This document shows, one piece after another, positions 58,801-64,000 of a DNA stretch of 64,000 nt; position 1 is the stretch's first letter, and every line of letters begins with the position of its first letter. The DNA is taken from the NCBI GenBank assembly GCA_963711035.1, contig CAVQCN010000002.1, positions 248,001 through 312,000 of the forward strand, read 5' to 3'. The translations under genes and the position numbers were made by a program. Source of the DNA: WHTK01 sp963711035 (GTDB lineage Bacteria > Chloroflexota > Dehalococcoidia > DSTF01 > WHTK01). The notes under the pieces were generated by a model, which was given only the letters and a program-made list of their open reading frames with translations, searched no databases and was not told the origin of the DNA.

Positions 58801-59595
58801 TCATTTCCAGATGTACTTCCCCAGGTCTACGGTCACCATCATTCCCTTTTCTTTGGCGCCGGTCATGAACTTCACCGTCGTCGGCACTTCGAGGCCCGGG
58901 ATCTTGAACTCCTTGCCGTCCAACTGCTTGAGCATGAAGTCGCGCGCCTGCGGGTCGCCACCGGCCGCAGCCAGCGCCGGGCCGGCGATCGCCACGCTGG
59001 TCACGATCAGCGCCGCTTTCTCGCCCGCCTTCATCTGATGGAAGTCTTGCGCCAGCTTCGCCAGCACCAGGTCCGGCACCCTGTCGGCGCAGGTCGCGAT
59101 GGCCAGGGCGCGCGCCAGGTCCTTCTCGCTGGCCTTCTTCGGCTTCTCCGGCCCGCCCTTCAGCTTCCACGGTGGCTTGTCCGAGTCCGCCGCCTTCTCG
59201 GCGGCCGTCGGCGGTGTCAGCCAGGCTGGCGGCGGCTCCAGGTTGAGGTCGAGGCTGTCGAAGCTGACGAGCAGCTGGCCCAGCGAGAGGGCTCTCTCCG
59301 CGTCCTTGATCGCCTGGAGCTTCTCGTCGTCCGACGGGAGCTTCTTGCTGGCTGGCGCTGCAGGTTGGTCCTGACGCTGGATGCGCATGACGTACTGATT
59401 GCCCTGCTGGCGGCTCAGCTGCTGCGCGGCTTGCGCCCGGAGCGGTGCCGCCATTTCCTGGCGTGCGTGCAGGGCGCGGAGCTCCTCGCGCTGATCGACG
59501 CTTCGCGAGTCTCCTTCGCGTTCGCGGCTCGTACGCCTGGCCGGTTCCTGCCTCTCGGGCAGGAGGTCGGATGCTTTCTTGCGACGCCTCGGCAT
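58801..59595 (-). CDS. eCIS accessory protein with GNQ-type box, 264 aa
   Basis: Basic, charged N-terminus (PRRRKKASDLLPERQEPARR) and helix, then LSRQQGNQYVMRIQRQDQ at ~55-72, the same short box as in the neighbours. The rest is a helical domain with EKAALIVTSVAIAGPALAAA (~200-220) and ends VTVDLGKYIW. No catalytic motif recognised. The gap 58585-58800 downstream holds GC-rich sequence without a supported gene. Role unknown; cargo or cargo-loading factor is possible. Confidence 0.65.
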   Translation of the reverse strand: MPRRRKKASDLLPERQEPARRTSREREGDSRSVDQREELRALHARQEMAAPLRAQAAQQLSRQQGNQYVMRIQRQDQPAAPASKKLPSDDEKLQAIKDAERALSLGQLLVSFDSLDLNLEPPPAWLTPPTAAEKAADSDKPPWKLKGGPEKPKKASEKDLARALAIATCADRVPDLVLAKLAQDFHQMKAGEKAALIVTSVAIAGPALAAAGGDPQARDFMLKQLDGKEFKIPGLEVPTTVKFMTGAKEKGMMVTVDLGKYIWK

Positions 59596-59689
59596 TATGC
59601 TGGCCCTTCAGGTTTCCCGGCCGTCCAGACACTTACCGAAGCCGGGTTCGGCGTGTTTCTGATGCTCGTGCCTGCGTTGGCTCGTCCAG

Positions 59690-60560
59690 TCATTCCAGCG
59701 TTTCCATCACGCGGCTCAGCTGGATGAGCCGCAGCTCAATGCCTGCCTTGAGGTCCTCTATTGACCTGGGTGTGTCAACCCATTCGCTCACGCCATAGGT
59801 AAGATAGGGCTTCAAGGCTTCCTCCAGCGCCTTGACGCCATTGATTTGCGCCGACACGTCGTGCAGGAGTTCGTCGTTGAAGCTGTGGTACTCCACGCCC
59901 TGCTCCAGGACTGCCCGCATATTCGACATGGCGCTGCGGAGCTTGAACTGCGCAAGGTCTATCTCGCCAGGCTTCAGGGGTTTTGGCTCCTGAAGGACGG
60001 CCATCGCATACCGTACGTCCGGTAGTACAAGGTGCTCCCATCGTCTCGACAAGTACTCATCCTTGCTGCGGAGGAGCGGTAGCATGCGCTCGATTTGTTC
60101 GTACCGAATTTTCAGATCGGACTCCGTCTGCTCAAGGGGGTACCGCACGCCGGCGTAGGGCTCGGTCTCTCGGATCAGGACGCCGATCGCGTTGTATTGA
60201 TTGACCAGGTCCGCGGAGAGCGGCCTGTTCGTGGCGTTGTACTCAAGGACTAGCGAGTAGATCAGTTGTCGTGCCGCTTCCAGCCAGTGAATGGCCCGCT
60301 TGGGGGCCTTTTTGTCCAACGCTTCAGACGCCCATAGCATCTTTTCCTTGGTCCGGGTCAGCTTGAGCAGCGCTTGTTCTGTAGACCCGGCCTGCTTGGT
60401 ACCCGCCACGTCGCGCGAGATTTGGTCGACGGGGGTAACGTTCACTCGCCACGCGGGCAGCCAGCTGCGGCGCCGAGCGCGCCAGCATGCGACCGACCGC
60501 CTGGTTGCCGTGCAAGCGGCTCACCTCGAGTGCGGCGCGGCTCAGGGTCGAGGTTGCCAT
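59690..60560 (-). CDS. eCIS accessory helical protein, one frameshift
   Basis: The main part (from GTG at 60445) is a 251-aa helical protein (LLKLTRTKEKMLWASEALDKK, LRSKDEYLSRRWEHLVLPD, MSNMRAVLEQGVEYHSF). Directly upstream, in another frame from ATG at 60560, lies MATSTLSRAALEVSRLHGNQ AVGRMLARSAPQ, the same N-terminal box as in the next genes. Full span is 3n+1, so one extra base between about 60445 and 60500 would split a single ~289-aa protein. If not, the gene starts at 60445. The gap 60561-60751 holds no clear gene. No family recognised. Confidence 0.6.
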
Positions 60561-60751
60561 CTTGCTGCCGCCGCCGAGCGCTAAACGGCCGTGCGCGGCC
60601 TGGTCTCGTCCCGCCGGCAGCGGCGTCCCGCGTCGCGGGCGCACGCCCGCCCGCGACGGGTCGGGGTGCTCGTGGAGTCTCTTTCGCCTGCTCAGACCCT
60701 AGCCTCCGCTATCGTCTGCGATGGATGCTGCCGTGCTGCATCCGGTTGCCG

Positions 60752-62896
60752 TCACTCGTCCAGGTCCTCCTCGAGGCCGTCCAGCCACTTGCCGAAGTCC
60801 GATTCGGCGATGAGGCGGCCGAGCTTCTGGTACTCCCGCTTCGCCCCGCGGATCATGTGCGACATGGCGATCGGCTTGCCCTCGGCCGCGGCCAGGAACG
60901 CCGCCAGCAGCACGATGTTGCGGATGTTGCCGCCCGCGATGCGGAACTGCTGTGCCATGAACTGCAGGTCGACGTCCGGCGCCAGTGGCGCCGCCGACGA
61001 TAGCGTGCGCTCCCAGATGTCCAGGCGATCCTCGACCTCCGGGAACGGGAACTCGACGATGGCGCGCATGCGGCGCAGGAAGGCCTCGTCCAGGTTGGCG
61101 CGCAGGTTTGTCGCCAGCACGACGATGCCGTCGTACTCTTCCATCTTCTGCAGCAGGTAGCTGATCTCGATGTTCGCGTAGCGGTCGTGCGAGTCGCGCA
61201 CCTCGCTGCGTTTGCCGAACACCGCGTCCGCCTCGTCGAAGAAGAGGATCGCGTTCGTGTCGCTCGCCTCCTCGAAGACGCGCGCCAGGTTCTTCTCCGT
61301 CTCGCCGATGTACTTCGAGACGAGGCCTGAGAGGTCGATCTTGTAGACGTCGAGGCCGAGGTCGTTGGCGATGACCTCCGCCGCCATCGTCTTGCCCGTG
61401 CCCGACTGGCCGGCGAACAGCGCCGCCACGCCGCGACCCAGGTTCGACTTGCGCGCCAGGCCCCACTCCTCGTACACGACGTGCTGGTACAGCACCTGGT
61501 TGGCGATCTCGCGTAGCTGCGCCATGCGGTCGTCCGGCAGGACGATGTCCTCCCATGTGTAGTGCGGCGTGATCTTCTGCGCCAGGCTGGTCAGCCGCGG
61601 CTGCGATTGCGTCCGCGCCGCCGACTTCACGTCGCTCAGCGTGATCTCGCTGCGTCCTTCCAGGTGCGCGAGGCTGCGCGCCATCTCGATGGTCGAGCGG
61701 ATCTCACGCGCGCCGAGGCGGTACATCGCTGCCAGCTGCAGCGCCTCTTCCGGGCTCAGCCCGCCGGCGAGATGCCAGCGCTGCTGCCGCGCCTCGAAAG
61801 GCGGCGCCGGATAAGCGAACTGCAGGTGCAGGTCGACGGGCAGGTGGGCCGGTGTCACGGGGCGGTCGCAGAAGATGACGGGCAGCGAGTGGTCCTTGAG
61901 GCCCGTCGCCAGCTCGCTGCCGAAGGTGTCGAGGTCGAGGTCCGACTCCTGGCCGCCGTAGCCGTCGATGATCAGCGCCGCGTTGAGCAGACGCGCATCG
62001 CGCAGGGCCAGCGATAGCAGCTTCGCCGGCTCGGAGGCGCGTGCCAGCGCCGGCATCGCCAGGTCGATCAGCTTGATGCCGAGCAGCCGGCAGGCGTAGG
62101 CGATCGTCTGCTCGCGCTCTTCGTGCCAGCGCCCGCCGATGTAGGCGCGCGCGTCCATGCGCTGCCGCAGCGCGTCGGCCAGCCGCTCGCCGTCCGCTGA
62201 TTCGCCCACCATGACGTCCACCTCGCGGGCGATGCCGTGCAGCCGGGGGTCGAGGCCCTCGTATCCCAGCATCACCTCGGCGACGTGTGGGTCGAGCGAC
62301 AGTTGGCGGTTGGGCAGCGCCGGTCCATTGGACGAGGCTTCGCCGACCGCGATGAGGTTGTGGCGCACCAGCGGCGAGCTCTCGTAGAACAGCTGACGCA
62401 GCGCCAGCCGCTCCTGCTGGTCGTCGCTCAGCACCTCCAGCGTCAGGCCGATCGTAGGCCAGCGCTTCGTGATGTCGTCGTTGGCGTAGGCGAAGACCTT
62501 CTCGTACGCCGTGTCCAGGTACGGCGCCAGCGCGATCACGAGAACGAGGCGTTCGTGCGGCGAAAGGTCGAAGTCGCGCGTGATGCGCTCGACGGGCAGC
62601 GCCAGCCCGGCCTCGATGCTGGCCGCGGCGCGCGCGTCGAGCTCCTGGCGCAGGGCCGTCGCGAACTCGATCTGGCGGTCGACGACCTCTTCCGTGCCGT
62701 CGCGCGACAGCAGGTGGTCGACCTCTTCGTCCGTGATGTAGAGACCGCGATACTCCGACGGCGGCCCTACCGACCGCGCCTGCCGCGAGCGTTCCACGAC
62801 GACGCGCAGGCGCGCCGATACCCAGCCCAGTTCGGACTCAATCTGCTCGAGGACAGAGCTGAAGGCAGGTGCTGCGGCGCTCGGTGCTTCAGTCAT
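60752..62896 (-). CDS. AAA+ ATPase of the injection system (Pvc15-type)
   Basis: 714 aa, first gene of the cluster. N-terminal ~430 residues are the helical region and a degenerate first ATPase half (ALIIDGYGGQESDLDLDTF, LPVIFCDRPVTPAHLP). The C-terminal AAA+ domain has Walker A AGQSGTGKT (~495-503), Walker B ILFFDEAD (~556-563), sensor ATNLRANLDEAFLRRMR with arginine finger, and a C-terminal helix. Such ATPases are needed for particle assembly or effector loading in eCIS. The frame is intact. Confidence 0.94.
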   Translation of the reverse strand: MTEAPSAAAPAFSSVLEQIESELGWVSARLRVVVERSRQARSVGPPSEYRGLYITDEEVDHLLSRDGTEEVVDRQIEFATALRQELDARAAASIEAGLALPVERITRDFDLSPHERLVLVIALAPYLDTAYEKVFAYANDDITKRWPTIGLTLEVLSDDQQERLALRQLFYESSPLVRHNLIAVGEASSNGPALPNRQLSLDPHVAEVMLGYEGLDPRLHGIAREVDVMVGESADGERLADALRQRMDARAYIGGRWHEEREQTIAYACRLLGIKLIDLAMPALARASEPAKLLSLALRDARLLNAALIIDGYGGQESDLDLDTFGSELATGLKDHSLPVIFCDRPVTPAHLPVDLHLQFAYPAPPFEARQQRWHLAGGLSPEEALQLAAMYRLGAREIRSTIEMARSLAHLEGRSEITLSDVKSAARTQSQPRLTSLAQKITPHYTWEDIVLPDDRMAQLREIANQVLYQHVVYEEWGLARKSNLGRGVAALFAGQSGTGKTMAAEVIANDLGLDVYKIDLSGLVSKYIGETEKNLARVFEEASDTNAILFFDEADAVFGKRSEVRDSHDRYANIEISYLLQKMEEYDGIVVLATNLRANLDEAFLRRMRAIVEFPFPEVEDRLDIWERTLSSAAPLAPDVDLQFMAQQFRIAGGNIRNIVLLAAFLAAAEGKPIAMSHMIRGAKREYQKLGRLIAESDFGKWLDGLEEDLDE

Positions 62897-62910
62897 CTCG
62901 GTTGCACCAG

Positions 62911-62916
62911 AGTATA
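62911..62916 (-). promoter_or_regulatory. Candidate -10 box of the injection-system operon
   Basis: Minus strand TATACT, 14 bases before the ATG of the ATPase gene. No good -35 at the right distance. The 108 bases to the repeat array contain no other signal. Confidence 0.3.
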
Positions 62917-63004
62917 GCTTTCGTAATTGACCAATGATTTATGGAGTATTGAAACTGCCCGTGGGCCTTCGCTGCGTTGTCATGCTCTGAACCGCCCTCA
63001 CAGC

Positions 63005-63174
63005 TGTCATTCTGAGCCGCAGGCGAAGAATCTCCCCCCGGCACCAGGCCCCGAGCGCAGAGACGCGGCGCGCGCCGTTCGCGGACGACGGCCGGCCGTC
63101 TCGCCCGCGCGGGCGGTGGCTCGATGCACGGCGCCGGCTCGGCCGGGAGATGCTTCACTGCGTTCAGCATGACA
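63005..63174. repeat. Miniature repeat, tandem copy 1
   Basis: TGTCATTCTGAGCCGCAGG to GTTCAGCATGACA, ~170 bases, same ends as the element at 31663-31804. Interior is very GC-rich with alternating GCG blocks. First of four copies with ~249-base spacing. Confidence 0.85.
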
Positions 63175-63253
63175 AGGGGAGGTGCCGCCGTCCCCGTCGT
63201 TGTCATGCTGAACCGCCCTCACGGCCCGTCATGCTGAGCCACCCCTCACAGCC

Positions 63254-63423
63254 TGTCATTCTGAGCCGCAGGCGAAGAATCTCCCCCCGGCACCAGGCCC
63301 CGAGCGCAGAGACGCGGCGCGCGCCGTTCGCGGACGACGGCCGGCCGTCTCGCCCGCGCGGGCGGTGGCTCGATGCACGGCGCCGGCTCAGCCGGGAGAT
63401 GCTTCACTGCGTTCAGCATGACA
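63254..63423. repeat. Miniature repeat, tandem copy 2
   Basis: Nearly identical to copy 1. The spacer between copies holds two further end-like motifs, TGTCATGCTGAACC and CGTCATGCTGAGCC. Confidence 0.85.
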
Positions 63424-63501
63424 AGGGGAGGTGCCGCCGTCCCCCGTCGTTGTCATGCTGAAGCGCCCTCACGGCCCGTCATGCTGAGCCACCCTCACGC
63501 C

Positions 63502-63670
63502 TGTCATTCTGAGCCGCAGGCGAAGAATCTCCCCCGGCACCAGGCCCCGAGCGCAGAGACGCGGCGCGCGCCGTTCGCGGACGACGGCCGGCGGTCTCGC
63601 CCGCGCGGGCGGTGGCTCGATGCACGGCGCCGGCTCGGCCGGGAGATGCTTCACTGCGTTCAGCATGACA
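63502..63670. repeat. Miniature repeat, tandem copy 3
   Basis: Same ends and interior; 248 bases after copy 2. Confidence 0.85.
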
Positions 63671-63751
63671 AGGGGGAGGTGCCGCCGTCCCCGTCGTTGT
63701 CATGCTGGACCGCCCTCACGGCCCGTCATGCTGAGCCACCCCTCACGAGCC

Positions 63752-63840
63752 TGTCATTCTGAGCCGCAGGCGAAGAATCTCCCCCGGCACCAGGCCCCGA
63801 GCGCAGAGACGCGGCGCGCGCCGTTCCGGACGACGGCCGC
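63752..63840. repeat. Miniature repeat, truncated copy 4
   Basis: Begins as the others, 250 bases after copy 3, but the second half is replaced after the GACGGCC block near 63835. The stretch 63851-64000 holds a different repeat-like text and no supported gene. Confidence 0.75.
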
Positions 63841-63861
63841 GCCGTCTCGCCCGCCGGCCAT

Positions 63862-63885
63862 CCCCTCTCCGAAATCGGAGAGGGG
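63862..63885. repeat. Perfect palindromic hairpin beside the truncated repeat
   Basis: CCCCTCTCCGA-AA-TCGGAGAGGGG, an 11-base stem with a two-base loop. Looks like the end of another miniature element joined to copy 4. Confidence 0.7.
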
Positions 63886-64000
63886 ACCGAGGGGTGAGGT
63901 GCCCCTTCCTTTCGTTAAGAATGAACGGCGTTTCTTGAATACGAGACCCCTGCGAACCTGACCGAATCTTGACGCTGGGGGGGCGACGTGATTTGATCCG

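Noticed and set aside
63005..63850. CRISPR array at the right end
   Set aside because: Units are ~249 bases with near-identical spacers, no short repeats with unique spacers and no cas genes.

Overview
The window is GC-rich bacterial DNA with small gaps, many overlapping start/stop codons and frequent GTG/TTG starts. I think a Chloroflexota (Dehalococcoidia-like) genome is most likely, with moderate confidence. The hints are a sortase-type LPxTG surface protein without any visible outer-membrane genes, two BTAD/SARP-type regulators, CoA-transferase, crotonase and enolase-superfamily catabolic genes, apparently leaderless regulator promoters, and dispersed miniature repeats. No rRNA, tRNA, complete insertion sequence or CRISPR array is visible.

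Layout. 0-5.6 kb: a transglutaminase-like gene cut by the left edge, a BTAD regulator, then a plus-strand run of very small genes (membrane peptides, zinc ribbons, a Rieske-fold protein without histidine ligands, a basic peptide, a frameshifted RRM). 5.7-9 kb: glycosyltransferase and GH15 glucan hydrolase. 9.2-12.2 kb: GGDEF/EAL protein and APC permease. 12.5-17.7 kb: two large repetitive secreted proteins, the second with an LPGTG anchor. 17.9-21.3 kb: enolase-superfamily enzyme, FAD monooxygenase, FemAB-like transferase. 21.3-24.5 kb: unknown membrane/low-complexity genes. 24.5-27 kb: ABC-2 exporter with a ribbon-helix-helix regulator. 27.3-32.2 kb: CoA-transferase, crotonase, secreted proteins. 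32.2-39.2 kb: phosphoketolase, HtrA protease, TatA-zinc-ribbon fusion, ArsR/CDF metal module and a second SARP regulator.

The most notable block is 39.2-62.9 kb: about 19 minus-strand genes forming a contractile injection system of the eCIS/phage-tail-like family. In transcription order: AAA+ ATPase, two accessory proteins, a DUF922-like HExxH protein, the DUF4157 eCIS marker, Pvc16-type terminator, sheath, tube, a zinc-knuckle protein, a DUF6760-like protein, a 57-aa peptide, second tube protein, a very long disordered protein, LysM protein, VgrG-like spike, gp25, baseplate J, tail protein I, a DUF4159-like protein, and two paralogous single-pass membrane proteins with repeated Ig-like domains. 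I see no tail fibre and no PAAR tip. The two membrane proteins lack signal peptides and have large N-terminal domains, so they could tether a cytoplasmic particle to the envelope; that is inference.

Eight apparent single-base frameshifts break otherwise coherent proteins (RRM, 21.3-23.4 kb gene twice, ABC permease, spike, disordered protein, DUF922 protein, 60-kb accessory protein). Their number suggests assembly indels rather than decay, but only reads can tell. The right end carries four tandem copies (about 249-bp period) of a miniature repeat that also occurs once at 31.7 kb.
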